A DNA stretch of 64,000 bases from Lomentospora prolificans (taxonomy: Eukaryota; Ascomycota; Sordariomycetes; Microascales; Microascaceae). Under the pieces are notes generated by a model. It was not told where the DNA came from. It saw only the letters and a program-made list of their open reading frames with translations, and searched no databases. Below, piece by piece: positions 33,658-45,389 of the stretch. The stretch lies in NCBI GenBank assembly GCA_029532625.1, contig JARFXM010000011.1:620001-684000 (forward strand), read 5' to 3'. How positions within the stretch are numbered: the stretch's first letter is position 1; every line of letters starts with the position of its first letter. The position numbers and the translations under genes were made by a program.

Positions 33658-34847
33658 ATGGCGCCAAATAAAGGCCTAGTCCACCTCAAGGAGTACGACA
33701 TTGAAGACTCCAACGTCGAGCTCATCGGTTCTGATGTTGACCACCAGGTTAAATACAACTCCGCTGCCACCGAGCCAGCCTGGAACGACGGCAAGGTCGG
33801 CCTTGTCCCTGGTCTCTTCATCTGGCGAATTGAGAAATTCGAAGTAGTTCCCTGGCCGCGAGAGAAATACGGAAAGTTCCACACGGGTGATAGCTACATC
33901 GTCCTTCATACCGTGAAAGCCTCTGAACAATCCGATGACCCAGAGAAGCTATTCCATGACATCTTTTTCTGGCTCGGTAGCGAGACGACGCAGGATGAAG
34001 CTGGAACCGCAGCATACAAGACCGTAGAGCTAGACGAGTTTCTCCGTGGCGTCGCGGTTCAACACCGTGAGGTCGAGGCCGAGCCCTCTGAGGACTTTTT
34101 GCGGCTATTCCCCAGGCTTACCATCCTTTCTGGTGGTGTCAGTACCGGCTTCCGTCATGTTGAGGAAGAAGAGAAGGAGGATGTAATGACGCTGCTTCGC
34201 GTGTTCAAAGCATCCTCGGGCGGTGTCAGCTCGACTGTTGTCCACGACGTCCGTCCCACCTGGCAGAGTTTGGACGACACCGATGTTTTCATCCTGGATC
34301 TTGGCGACAAGATCTGGGTATGGCAGGGCCGAAAGTGCAGTCCTATGGAGAAGGCCAAGGCTGCCCAGGTTGTCCACGATATGACCTTAGCTAAACACGT
34401 TCCTGTCGAGGTGCTTTCTCAGGAGGAATCCAGGTCGCGCCGCGTCGTGTCTCTACTCGGAGGCGAAGATGTTACCGAGACGTCGTTCAGTGCACCACGC
34501 CCGGGATTCAAATCTACAGGAAGCGGAGAGTCAATTTCGAACGCAAACCGAAAGCTCTTCCGGATCAGTGACTCGTCGGGACAACTTACGTTTGACCTTG
34601 CCAACACCGGTTCTTCCATCAGCAGGTCAGACCTTGATAGTTCAGATGTATTCTTGTTAGACACAGGACGCGCTATCTGGGTTTGGGAGGGAAGTCGAAC
34701 TAGCCGAGCTGAAAAAGCGTCGTGGCTGAAGCTTGCACAGGGATACGTTCGCTGGCTTAACTCGAGAGGAAGCTCTGTTCGCCCGATATTGCAAAGGTTA
34801 TTGAAGGAAATGAATCTCCTGCATTTTTGAGAGCCATTGCTGCCTGA
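33658..34847 (+). CDS. gelsolin-repeat actin-regulatory protein, C-terminal frameshift
   Basis: A single exon starting at MAPNKGLVHLKEYDIEDSNV. The intact frame ends at 34830 (390 aa). Three gelsolin-like segments are visible: around residues 47-165 (LVPGLFIWRIEKFEVV, HTGDSYIVLHT and FFWLGSETTQDE), 195-255 (DVFILDLGDKIWVWQGR) and 300-380 (SDVFLLDTGRAIWVWEG). This is the fragmin/severin-like organisation that severs and caps actin filaments in a Ca2+-dependent way. After NSRGSSVRP the annotated frame reads ILQRLLKEMNLLHF, whereas the next frame reads PDIAKVIEGNESPAFLRAIAA with a stop at 34845-34847, which is what this family's C-terminus looks like. A one-base deletion near 34780-34790, or a sequencing error, is likely. 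Confidence 0.88.
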
Positions 34848-35878
34848 TACTTGTTTTCACCTGTATCAAGAACCCTGATGGATTGTAGTTCTTCGTCTTG
34901 GTAGATACCGGACAGATCAGAACTCTATCCCGCTCTTCCCATCAAAGTATTATATAGCATTCAGCCACACAATGACCATGTTTTAATTTTTCGGTACGCT
35001 CAACGGATCCAGCGCAGAGAAACTTGTATGACCTCAATGAAAAATGACATGAATCCCGAGTCCCGAGCCCGAATTTCAAATTCCGAATCAAGTTACCGGC
35101 TACCGAACGACGCGAAGGATAATAGACTCATCGATTTTTGTACGGCCTGGCTAAACCTGGTTTTATGGGCGGCCACTCTGCTATCGCTCAAGCTCCGGAG
35201 TTCCTTGCCACGCTAATAGCCAGCTGTTGCATTGGTAGTCTGGTTAAGCGCAAGTCCTGCCTCCAGTTGGTGCGCTCACCAATGATACGCTGTAGAAACT
35301 GTCGGGCTCTGCCACATGTTTAAGATATAATTACGAGATCAGAGGGATCGGATTTCGTGGCTCGCACAAAGCATTTCGAACGGACGGGTTTACAATCAGA
35401 AATAACTGTTTTCAAGCGGGGCTTCCAACGCTAACTGTGGTAGTTTTTACTTGCAAGACCGAGCTCTCCTGCTGGCTGTAGATCCACGCCAGCAGCAGAG
35501 CGCCGTGGCTTAGATGCTTGCGCCCTCTTTCAGGATTCTTTCGACTTTACCTCTGGTTTTCAAGATAGGAAGGATTTGCTACAGCCACACACGTGATAAC
35601 TGCGAACCAGAACTCGGGGCTTAGATGCTGCCTTGCAGTCTTCCCCTCCCTTTGTGATACCTCTCAGACAGAGGTGTCGCTCCTGCGCTATCTCCTTCCA
35701 TTATTATCGGGCCCGAATCTGCTTTTCGAGTCGGGCGCTAACATTGACTGGCGCAGATGGGACAGGTTATTGACGTCTTCTCCCAGTCTATGCGAGCCAA
35801 CATCCGCCACCACTCAACTAAGTCGCGCTTGAGGGTTCCTCGAATCTGGTTTCGCAATTACGCGGATGCGGGCCCACA
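34848..35878. other. intergenic
   Basis: About 1.0 kb between the gelsolin-like gene and the first NACHT gene. Nothing recognised. Confidence 0.45.
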
Positions 35879-38800
35879 ATGACGGGGCGGTTTCCAGTTC
35901 CGGAAAACGGTCTTACCGTTCTCTATGAATCTCAGCGACCGATAGTCGAGTACGTGGAACGAAGATTGCCGCTGCTCAAGGGGCTTTTTGCGCTAATAAC
36001 TCCAGCAGCATAGCCTTTGTCCATGGGTTTACCGGCCACCCCGAACACACATGGACCAAGCGAAAGGTGCCCTCCCGACATGCCAGCGACCGACAGCGAC
36101 AGAAAGAGCCCTCGCGACCTCGAGTGCAAACGCGACTACGGAGTTTTTTTCGGCCGAAAAGGGAAAATGAATTGCCTACTACATTGCCGCCAATGTCGCG
36201 GCCCAAGTACTCAGTAGCTACAGGCTTCACCAGCCCGATAAAAGACGAAATGATGGGGTTAAGGGATTCTAGCTCTATATCAAGCGGCTCAAGTTCCACT
36301 GCCATCTTAGAAGAGCTTTCAGAGAATAGCATTTATTGGCCTCTGGATCTTGTACCAAGAACAATCCCAAATTCGCGCGTTCTCACATATGGGTACGACA
36401 CTCATATTCGTCACTGGATGGCTGGTCAAATAAGCCAAAAATCCCTCGTCGATCATGCTTGGGATTTCTTGTGTTCCCTTGAGGCCCGGCGTCGATATCC
36501 AGAAGAGGTAGTACGACCCATCCTGTTCATCGCGCATAGCCTGGGTGGACTCGTGGTCAAAGCCGCCCTGAGACATTCACGAGATTGTCTGGGCACGAAA
36601 GCTCACTTCCGTCGAATCTTTGATGCAACCAGCGGCATCATCTTCTTCGGCACTCCCCATCGTGGCGTGGACCCTCGGAGCTTTGTGCATCACGTTCTTA
36701 CCGCGTCGTTCATGACTCTTGGCGTTCAAGCAAACAACCAGATTGTCGATAGCCTTATGCCCAACAATCAGTACGCAACCGACCTGAGGGGCCAATTCTC
36801 CATAATGTGTCATCAAATGGGTTGGCGCGTTTACTCGTTCCATGAAGAATATGGCGTGCCAGCACTATTTGGGAAAAAGGTTGTCGAAGATGTTTCCTCA
36901 TGCTTGGATGACCCCATCGTCGAGACGAAGCAACATATCGCAAGCGATCATATGGATATGTGTCGCTTCTCGGGCGCGGATGACCCGGAATATTTCAAAG
37001 TAGCGGCTGCTATGAAGTTTTTGCTTGAACCACTTGGAAAACCTGCTGCCAACTGTGCGCTATATCAAAGCCCTTGCAATCTCACAACTAATATGGATTA
37101 TTACTACGGCTCCGATAATCCGCCTGCCACTCCGGAGTCACGGGCAGTCACACTCTTAACGGCGGAAAAATCAAATCAGGAAGACCTCCTTGTTCCGGAA
37201 GGCGATACAATTAGCCCCGCCATGAAAGATTCGCTCTTCTCACTACTCTACTTTCCCAAGATCGACGAGCGTCTAACGAATCTAGACGCAGCCCAAGGAA
37301 CGACTTGTCGCTGGTTCCTGAGGGACCCAGCATATATATCTTGGTTAGATCCGGCGAGGAGGCACAATCATGGAGGCTTCCTTTGGATAAAAGGAAATCC
37401 GGGCACCGGGAAATCCACATTAATGAAATTTCTCTTCGAGCACACTAGGCGCAAGGACTTCGGGTCTCCATCTAATTACGTGTTCTCGTTCTTCTTTCTC
37501 GCGCGGGGTACAGATGAAGAAAGGTCGACGACCGGCTTGTATCGCTCGCTTCTCCACCAACTTCTTTATAAGGTGCCCAATCTCCACGATGCACTCGACT
37601 GGTTGACGGTCGATGGTGCTAAAGTCATTCAGAGATCTGGGTGGCATGATGAAGCATTAAAGCAAACCCTCAGGCACGCGATTCGATTGCTCGGACGCAA
37701 AAGGCTCACAATATTCGTCGATGCCCTCGATGAATGTGACCAGTACAAAGTGGCGGATATGGTGGCTTTTTTTGAAGACTTGTGCGAACTCGGTAGCGAA
37801 ACAAACGCGCAGCTTCAGATTTGCTTCTCAAGCCGCCATTACCCGACAGTTGTGGTGCAAAAGGGCATTGAGCTGACGCTTGAGAAGACAGGTGGACACG
37901 ACCAAGATATCCAATCCTACATCCACGCACGACTTCGCCTAGGCCAGTCAAAGCAAGCGGAATTGCTCCGATCTGAAATATTCACGAAATCGGGAGGCAT
38001 CTTTCTATGGGTTGTTCTTGTCCTAGATATTCTAAACTCTGAGTATCCCAACGGTTCCGTTTCTATCAGCAGCATGCGATCCCGTCTCCACGAGATTCCA
38101 CCAAAGCTGCATGACTTGTTCGACGTCATCCTGACGCGCGACAATGACAATCTTCCGAAGCTTCACGTCGCGCTCAAGTGGATATTATTTACACAACGTC
38201 CCCTTCTACCGCAGGAGTTGTATTTTGCTGTCCATCTCGGCCTTGACGGTCAGTGTTCGACTGTCTGGGATCCTGACGATCTAGATCAGAATCAATTCGT
38301 CGCATTCACAAGAACGTGTTCCAAAGGCCTTGCTGAGGTGACGGGGAACGAAAGAAATGTCGTGCAATTCATCCATGAGTCTGTTCGCGATTTTCTTTTT
38401 AGAAAGTACAGTCACGAGAAAGCAGAAAATCTTGGCAACTTTGCCGGATTGAGCCACAATCTCCTCCGAGATTGCTGTCTCGCTCAGTTAAACGCTCGTG
38501 TCGACGGTGAGATCGAAAGCTTGCGGTCTCTCGGGGTTCCAGCGGCAGGATTGGAAGATCAGATCCGGGCCAGATTGCCTTTCCTCCAGTATGCGGTTGA
38601 CAACGTGCTACATCACAGTGATGCAGCTCAGCAAATGGGTATAGACCAGCAAACATTCGTCGCTAGCTTTCCCCGTGGGCGGTGGATATTCCTCCATAAC
38701 ACCTGTTGGAAGTCGCAAATTCCACAGGATATATACACACCAACCGCCAGCCTATTCTATATCGCTTCTGCAAAGAATCTGGTCAATCTCCTCCCGCTCC

Positions 38801-39552
38801 TGCGGGATGGCAGATCTTGCTTTTCTGTCGAGAGTGAATCTTACGCAACACCGTATTTTGCTTCCAGGGTTCACTGTAGCGCCGAAGCCTCTCGACTCCT
38901 TTTGGACCTTGAGATTCAGGCCAGTGCTACGATGCCGTCCCGGGACGGCAGAAGCCAAACATTGGTGGGTCTCGTTCGCGACATGTGTAACAATGGTTCC
39001 CGGAGGCACCGTTACCTAGAATTCGGCCACCTCGACAATCGCAAGCATTTCATGTTCCTAGCCGACATCGGTGTTCTCTCGCACCTTGTTACGTACAATG
39101 ACGACACTGGCCTGTGGTACTTTCTTGCGGGCAAATGCGACGCGGACTTGTCGGAAGCCGACAGAAATGGGTTGCTTATCTGGGCGTCTGGCAACGGGCA
39201 CGAGGATGTTGTCAGAATGTTGCTGGAAACAGGGACAGCGCCAGAGTGTGGCCGTCGGCCTACACCGCTACTAAATGCCGTTAGGAACTACCATTCGAAG
39301 ATTGCGAAGTGCCTCTTAGCCACGGGAGAAGTCAACGTGAATATCAAAGACGGAGGAGGGCGCACGGCTTTGCATTGGGCAGCTATAAATAACGATGAGC
39401 ATACAGCGCGAATGATCATCGAAACGGGAGTGGCCGATATAAATGCCAGGTCTATGGATTCGCACACCCCAATCTCTTTCACCGCCCTGTATGGGTCGCA
39501 CGAGGTTGCGAAGATACTAACGGCAATTGGAGAGGGAAATATGAACTCCTGA
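35879..39552 (+). CDS. STAND protein: alpha/beta hydrolase - NACHT - ankyrin repeats
   Basis: Exons 35879-35949 and 36009-39552 encode about 1204 aa. The first exon (MTGRFPVPENGLTVLYESQR) is joined through a 59-bp intron to DIAFVHGFTGHPEHTW, restoring the opening strand of the hydrolase. The N-terminal domain is a DUF676/PGAP1-like lipase fold with nucleophile elbow AHSLGG (about 199-204) and FFGTPHRG after it. The NACHT NTPase follows, with Walker A GNPGTGKST (about 486-494) and Walker B FVDALDECD (about 592-600). A helical winged region ends with VQFIHESVRDFLF. The C-terminus has about three recognisable ankyrin repeats (1077-1195: NGHEDVVRMLLETG, GGGRTALHWAAINND). By analogy with fungal NLRs it senses a ligand through the repeats and releases the N-terminal effector, here a possible lipase. 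The ankyrin array is short and may be truncated. Confidence 0.9.
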
Positions 39553-40233
39553 GACAACTCCACGTAGTATTTCAGTTAGGCTGCGTTGGCAGAAGCCAAA
39601 CTCGAAGCGAAGAGCGGCAATACTGGCAATCTCGTGCTACTGCTTGCCGGGGCTACAGTAAACAATTCGTGAATAATCTTACTTTGAAGTTCAAGTTCAG
39701 ACCCGCCAAGACTGGTTTGGCTTTGATAATAAGTGTATCATTAACTGAGCCACTTAATCTAGCAGACGAAGAGGTTTTGCAGTCTCACTTGCAAAGTTTA
39801 GACCACATCTATGGCTTCTACGGCTTCGAATCGGGGTTGAATGGCTTCCCACAATCAAACGAATAGCAGGTTCGCTTCGTCTTTTATTCTTCAACCGCCT
39901 TATCCCAACACAGTATCCTGAATAGACATATTGCCAGCTGAAATATTTGCGGACCATGAGACGGTGCTTGTCCCGCTTGGCCAGGCTACGGCTCCAAAAT
40001 TGAAAAAGTGGCATCGTGGCGCAGCAGATTCGCAATTGGCTTGGCATCGGCTAAGTAATCCGCGAATTCTACAGGGGTTGAGACAAGGGGCTTCGTAATG
40101 GACATATTTCTCATACACCCTGTCGCGCCTCACATGGATGTAGAAAGCAAAATATGCCCAGCCATTATTTCTAGGTCTACGTTTTCATTAAATCTTTTAG
40201 AAGAATTCGGTTCGTCCTGCACATGGTTCCTTG
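39553..40233. other. intergenic
   Basis: About 680 bases with no supported gene. I saw no further in-frame ankyrin repeat after the stop of the upstream gene. Confidence 0.45.
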
Positions 40234-41901
40234 ATGGAGACCTTTGCTCCTGGCCCAGGAGAGATTATGGACTCCGCGTCCGGAACGTCACAACGGCGCA
40301 AACCTCAAGAGCCCGTCCCTCAAACGGCGTTACGGCGCCTTTACCTGTCCCATTTTCTCTCGGCCTGGAACTCGCGCTTCTTTGAGTTCGGTTCTGCTCT
40401 GTTTCTTGCTTCCATCTACCCTCACACCCTTGTACCCACCTCTGTCTACGCGCTGGCAAGAGCCGCAGCTGCAACCGTGTTCTCCCCCGCCGTCGGCCGA
40501 TGGATTGATAGGGGAGACCGCCTGTTTGTCGTGCGAGTATCCATCCTTGGCCAGCGAGTGTCCGTTGCGATCTCTTGCTTGATACTTTATATATTGGCTC
40601 GCCAATCCGATTGGGATGACCATCGGACTCGCGGCCTTTTTGCAATAATTGTGGTTCTTGCTGGGGTGGAAAAGCTGTGTTCTGTTATGAACTCGGTATC
40701 TGTAACCAAGGATTGGGTATAGTGCTCCTCTGATATCCGCATCTGCAGTCCCATAGACCCTAACCACACTGTTCGATAATATAGGTCGTCGTAATGACCA
40801 CAGATGACGAAGGCAGTCGGAGGAGTGAGTTAGCAGCACTGACACCTGGAAGGCATGGCTAACAAAGACCTCGACCTATAGTCCTAAATGCTCGAATTCG
40901 CCGTATTGATCTTGCTTGCAAGCTTCTTGGCCCCTTCGTCATAGCTTCCATTGACGATTTCTCAACGATTGTGGCTATTTGGACGACGCTGATCCTGACC
41001 TTGCTCTCGGTCGCCCCAGAGTATATCTGCATAGCCCAGGTCAGTTTGCCTCTAATGTACACCTAGGACTCAGCTCACTGTATTATAGACATATTATGCC
41101 GTTCCGGCCCTCGGCTATCGATCTGCTGGTCAACTACAGTCGGAGCCCGATGAATCAGAGGAGACACCACTATTGCATAATGATCTACCTACTCCTAACG
41201 CAACCAAGTCTGAACATCCAGTTTTTTCCTGGGTTCGGTTTCTTCTCTCAAGCATATTCCCGGTCTCTTCCATCAGATTTTACAGCCAGCATCGCGCATT
41301 CCTGCCATCCCTTGCATATGTCTTCCTACACCTCACCGTCCTCTCCTTCTCCGGCCGCATGATCGTCTTCCTGCTTAGCATCGGTTACTCCTCTCTCACC
41401 GTGGGAATCGCGCGGACAATCTGCACCTTTGTCGAACTGAGTGCCACTTGGACAACCCCAAAACTGATTGAGCGAGCTGGAAACGTAATGGCCGGTTTTT
41501 ATAGCATCTCCTTGCAGGCTCTCTGTTTAACCTTTGGCGTTGCTTGTTTCATTGTAGATTGGAACGGAGCACTGCAGACACATGATGGAGCAATGGTCGG
41601 CGCAGGCGGCCTAATTTTAGGCGTGATCTTTAGTCGCATCGGCCTATGGGGCGTCGACCTAACCACGCAAATCATCGTCCAGGACGAAGTCGAGGAGGAA
41701 TATCGGGGCGCGTTTTCCACGGCGGAGGCGTCCAGCCAGAACCTGTTTGAGATGATGTCGTACGTTTCAACGATTGTCTACTACAGGCCGGAACAATTCC
41801 AGTGGCCCATGTACCTGACACTAGCCTCGGTCTACGCAGGGTGGCTAACGTATGCGATTTACGTCTATCGAGGTCCGGGAAGGTGCTTGGAAATGGGTTG
41901 A
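40234..41901 (+). CDS. ferroportin-like (SLC40 family) metal exporter
   Basis: Exons 40234-40716, 40785-40824, 40882-41039 and 41089-41901 encode about 497 aa; all phases agree. The start is the ATG at 40234. Joining the 40-nt exon 2 gives VVVMTTDDEGSRRILNARIRR, followed by IDLACKLLGPFVIA, the expected TM5 region. Early motifs LSAWNSRFFEFGSALFLASIYP and VGRWIDRGDRL match the ferroportin N-terminal half. VLSFSGRMIVFLL, GLWGVDLTTQIIVQDEVEEEYRGAF and the ending with a TM plus short polar tail match the C-terminal half. A polar loop of about 50 residues separates the halves. Ferroportin homologs export Fe2+ (and related divalent ions); in fungi most are uncharacterised and may sit in the plasma membrane or vacuole. 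No signal of siderophore or iron-response clustering is seen. Confidence 0.9.
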
Positions 41902-42027
41902 ACTAAAAATGTTCATTATTAGAAACGAGCGCAAGGATGGATAGGATACTACTATTAGTACGGGTGAAATGAACAAAAGAGATGCCCGGAATTATCGAAA
42001 GGCCATTAGATTCCCCCATAAAGCACC

Positions 42028-44040
42028 TCAGACGAGGCATATATGAGTCCAGAATGCCTCCTCCGTCGCCAGCTCGCCGTGCATGATGCCATGAACATAC
42101 GATCTACCCAATACCATGTACCCTCCACCCTGGCGAACAGGCCTGAGTACCATAGGGAAAGGGCAGCCTGATATAATCCAAAACTCGTCTCCAAGCTCGG
42201 CTGATTGGGGTCCCATGGCGAGATACCCGCTATCAAGAGCAAATAACCGCTGGCTCCACATCACACCACCTGCGTGGCTTGTATAAAGCTCGGCATCGAC
42301 GGGAATACCCAGTTGAGAGTAATTGAAGTCGCCGGTGGCGCCTAATCGAGATGCGGCGCGGAGAACTTCGAGTAGTTTTGCGGTCGTGGTGGACGCCAGG
42401 TCCTCCACTCGTCCTAATGTACTGAGTTGTAGACGCTCAAGGATAGAAATGGCTTGGTCCAAGTCTTTCTCTCCGGATTTTGTTTGCATCGTACTTGATA
42501 TGAAAGAGGAAAGGAACGGAGGCTCGAGGTAGGTCGGGGCTGGATGTTCGTCAAAAGCGTGTCCGTGCCCGAAGGTATCCCATATCAATGTTCTCCAAAG
42601 AGCCTCAATCCGATCAACCCCAGCCGGCAGGTTAGTGACAGCAGCCACTCTTAGCATGGATGAGATATTGCTAAATTCACCGGCCACGCTCACAGCGCTC
42701 CAGTCCTTCAGGAACCCTATTCGAGTGGCGCTAACGAACAACAATTTCCCAGAGATTGAATATCCACGCTGGCCGCGGATAGTGAAGTTTGACGCGTCGA
42801 ACAACGCTTTTCTGCCCATGGCGTAATTGAATGACCGGATAAAGTCGGGCACCCAAGACGGTAGCCCGGTGGTTTGGCGATATGCTAAGTCGCTAACGTG
42901 ACAGATGATGCCCAGATAATCGCTTCCACTAATTATGGAGGATGCCACAGAGGTTAAGACGGTCGCCAAATTGCACGTAGCAGAATAATCGGCCCTGATC
43001 TGAGGTAGTGGTAGGCCCCTCTCTTTACACACATGGTTCACTAGGCCTAGGAGCGAATACACTCTGTCTCTCGGGTCGGAACACTCAAAATCTCGAGCCA
43101 TGCGCATAAGATGTAGGAGCACGTGTTCTGCAGAATGTAACCCTTGGAGGCCTGTGGACAAATCGACAATAGGAGTCTCCGTGGTAGAGTCGGGAGCACA
43201 AGCAGCGGCAATTAGGCCAATCCTAAGAGCGTTTCTACCGACTGGAAGAGTGTGGAGAGCTGAGGTGGCGATATTCGAGAAGATGAACTTCCGAAGCCGG
43301 TCCGGGAGAAAGATCTGAGAACCGCCCAATAACTCCTCCCATGGTATTGTCCAAGGGCCCCAATGGGCAATAGCGCGTCCTGGCTTCGCAAGTACGATCT
43401 CTTGGATGACCCAGTAGCGATGGAACCAACGGAGTTCGTAGAGCTCCAAGTATCTCTGCCATATCTTGGCCTCCGGATGAGGGAGATCGTGCATACACAG
43501 GCAACTGGCGTGTAGGTGGGATCCAAATTGCTGGATGATAGACTGGTCAAGATGCGCAACTTTGCGAACCAGCTGAATAACTTCCTCGCTATATTCGTTT
43601 GAAGGTCCAAGCCAGATGACGACCTGTGTCGCGGTGCGATAGACCATGTCCATGATCTGAACTTGGATTCGTCGCTCAATCACGTCCTCTTGATTAATGC
43701 AGAGGGCGTCAATCCAAAAGTACGTATCGCCAAGCGTGCGGCGTAGATGCACTAGCGCTTCGAATAGGCTCAACGATACTTTATGAGCTTGCTGCGCTAT
43801 ATATACACATTTCGTATCGCCTTCCTCCATAGCAGCGCTAGACGGACCCCATGTATACGATAACGCGCAATACGGCGGTGCTGATGATATTGCAAATTCC
43901 AACAACTCCAGTTCGATCCCCTCGTCGTTATTATTGTCATTATTGTCGGGCGGGGATTCGAGGGCCGGGGGTAGCAATTTGATCAAGCGGATTGTGTGAC
44001 AGTCTAGACGAGGACCGTAAATCTGTTGCAGCCCGGACAT
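42028..44040 (-). CDS. HET-domain protein (heterokaryon incompatibility type)
   Basis: A single exon of 670 aa. The three conserved HET blocks are present: YCALSYTWG (57-65), WIDALCINQED (109-119) and MDMVYRTATQVVIWLG (130-145). The rest is helical, with a WIPDF-like WVPDF element about halfway and a C-terminal GDEFWIISGCPFPMVLRP segment followed by LGRSYVHGIMHGE, common to large HET proteins. HET proteins trigger cell death after fusion of unlike hyphae or on NLR signalling; the domain is related to TIR folds. It lies between two NACHT genes (4-5 kb away each side), a setting compatible with allorecognition. A specific incompatibility partner cannot be named. Confidence 0.94.
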   Translation of the reverse strand: MSGLQQIYGPRLDCHTIRLIKLLPPALESPPDNNDNNNDEGIELELLEFAISSAPPYCALSYTWGPSSAAMEEGDTKCVYIAQQAHKVSLSLFEALVHLRRTLGDTYFWIDALCINQEDVIERRIQVQIMDMVYRTATQVVIWLGPSNEYSEEVIQLVRKVAHLDQSIIQQFGSHLHASCLCMHDLPHPEAKIWQRYLELYELRWFHRYWVIQEIVLAKPGRAIAHWGPWTIPWEELLGGSQIFLPDRLRKFIFSNIATSALHTLPVGRNALRIGLIAAACAPDSTTETPIVDLSTGLQGLHSAEHVLLHLMRMARDFECSDPRDRVYSLLGLVNHVCKERGLPLPQIRADYSATCNLATVLTSVASSIISGSDYLGIICHVSDLAYRQTTGLPSWVPDFIRSFNYAMGRKALFDASNFTIRGQRGYSISGKLLFVSATRIGFLKDWSAVSVAGEFSNISSMLRVAAVTNLPAGVDRIEALWRTLIWDTFGHGHAFDEHPAPTYLEPPFLSSFISSTMQTKSGEKDLDQAISILERLQLSTLGRVEDLASTTTAKLLEVLRAASRLGATGDFNYSQLGIPVDAELYTSHAGGVMWSQRLFALDSGYLAMGPQSAELGDEFWIISGCPFPMVLRPVRQGGGYMVLGRSYVHGIMHGELATEEAFWTHICLV

Positions 44041-45389
44041 CGTGATGCTCGTTGGATTAGAGCGCCCTGATTAAGTGTCAAATACCCCATTTTCTGAAAA
44101 AAGCGGGGGAAATATGGGAATCTGCCATTCTTGGACAACACACAGGCTTTATTGACGGTGCCGCCTGGCCCGCGAATGTGTGCGCCTTTTCCCTTTTCCA
44201 GTGTGGCTGGGTAGGGCGATGAGACGCATGTTCTGGCGCATCGTGACTACGGTCAGCTCTAGTCTCATTGGTCCGACATCAAGGACTCTTCTGGACGCTC
44301 GACGCAGAAATCGATAAAACAAGGTGGGTGGTTTGGGCGACAGTCTGGATTCATCGAAGTGGATGAAGCCTGTGCCACGTCCGCGTGGGCTAAGCTGGGC
44401 CAGCCATCTGCAGGGGGTCACTCCCTGAGTTCTATTCTCCTCTAGTTTTCGATTTTCCGTTTCCTCGATTGCCTCTTTAAAGTATTTCATATTCAAAACC
44501 GCGGTCATCGATGGGTCGTGACAACGTTGCGTGGCTGTGCTCCTCATGAGGCCGGGCGGTACGGATCGGAGAGGAATTTTCCGTCACCGACTGGTTCAAA
44601 ACCGTGCATCCCAAGGAATGGTGAACGATCCCATCTAATTAGATGAGATCCCCAGGATCATATTACCCGACCTTGGTGATGCCAAATTCAGGGGTCGGAT
44701 TTGACAGAACGTTCGATCTTCCAGAAGGGGATGACTATTATTATTTCGAGTGCATAGCGACCGCAACAAACATGATAGTCTTTTGGCGTTTCATGGGTTC
44801 GAAGGCTCGTTCCCTGGCTCCTCAAGATTGGGGGACCCAAGCCGCCATGGTCAATGACGATGGTTTTCTGGTTTAGCAGCCAGCGCCGAGGGATCTCGTC
44901 AGCGGTGTCATTCACAGAACATTGGAAGAGAGCGGACCCCAATAAATCAAGGAGACCCTCTTGTTTGCGTTCCGCAAGCTTAAATCAACCGCTAAGACCA
45001 AAAAAGCTCCTGAGGAGGGCCAAGGTGGGCTTGGCATTGAACAGGCTGCGGCTGAGCTGCATGGGTGCGACTCAACCTGCATGATCCACAGGCAAACGAG
45101 TGGTCGACTCCTCTATGTGCTAAAGAATTCGAGCATAGGCTTGCCTGGAGCACTCTAATTTTTTCAAAGTAAAAGTCCTGTTTCCCGAAAAACCGCACTT
45201 TCTGTTGGTGGCGCTCTCTACCCTGGTCCGAAATAGAGGGACATTTCCTGATGCCCAGGGGTGTCAACACATATAAGGCCTGCTCATGCTCAATGGCACG
45301 AGAGGAGTCCTCCCAGTACTGGCTTGTCTCACCGAAGTGGAAACAGACTCTCCGTCGTAGCAAATACAGCCTCGCATCGCACATTCAAA
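44041..45389. other. intergenic
   Basis: About 1.35 kb between divergent genes. The minus frame at 44149-44547 (132 codons) and plus frames at 44643-44876 and 44961-45158 show no motif or splice-compatible extension. Both promoters should lie here. Confidence 0.45.
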
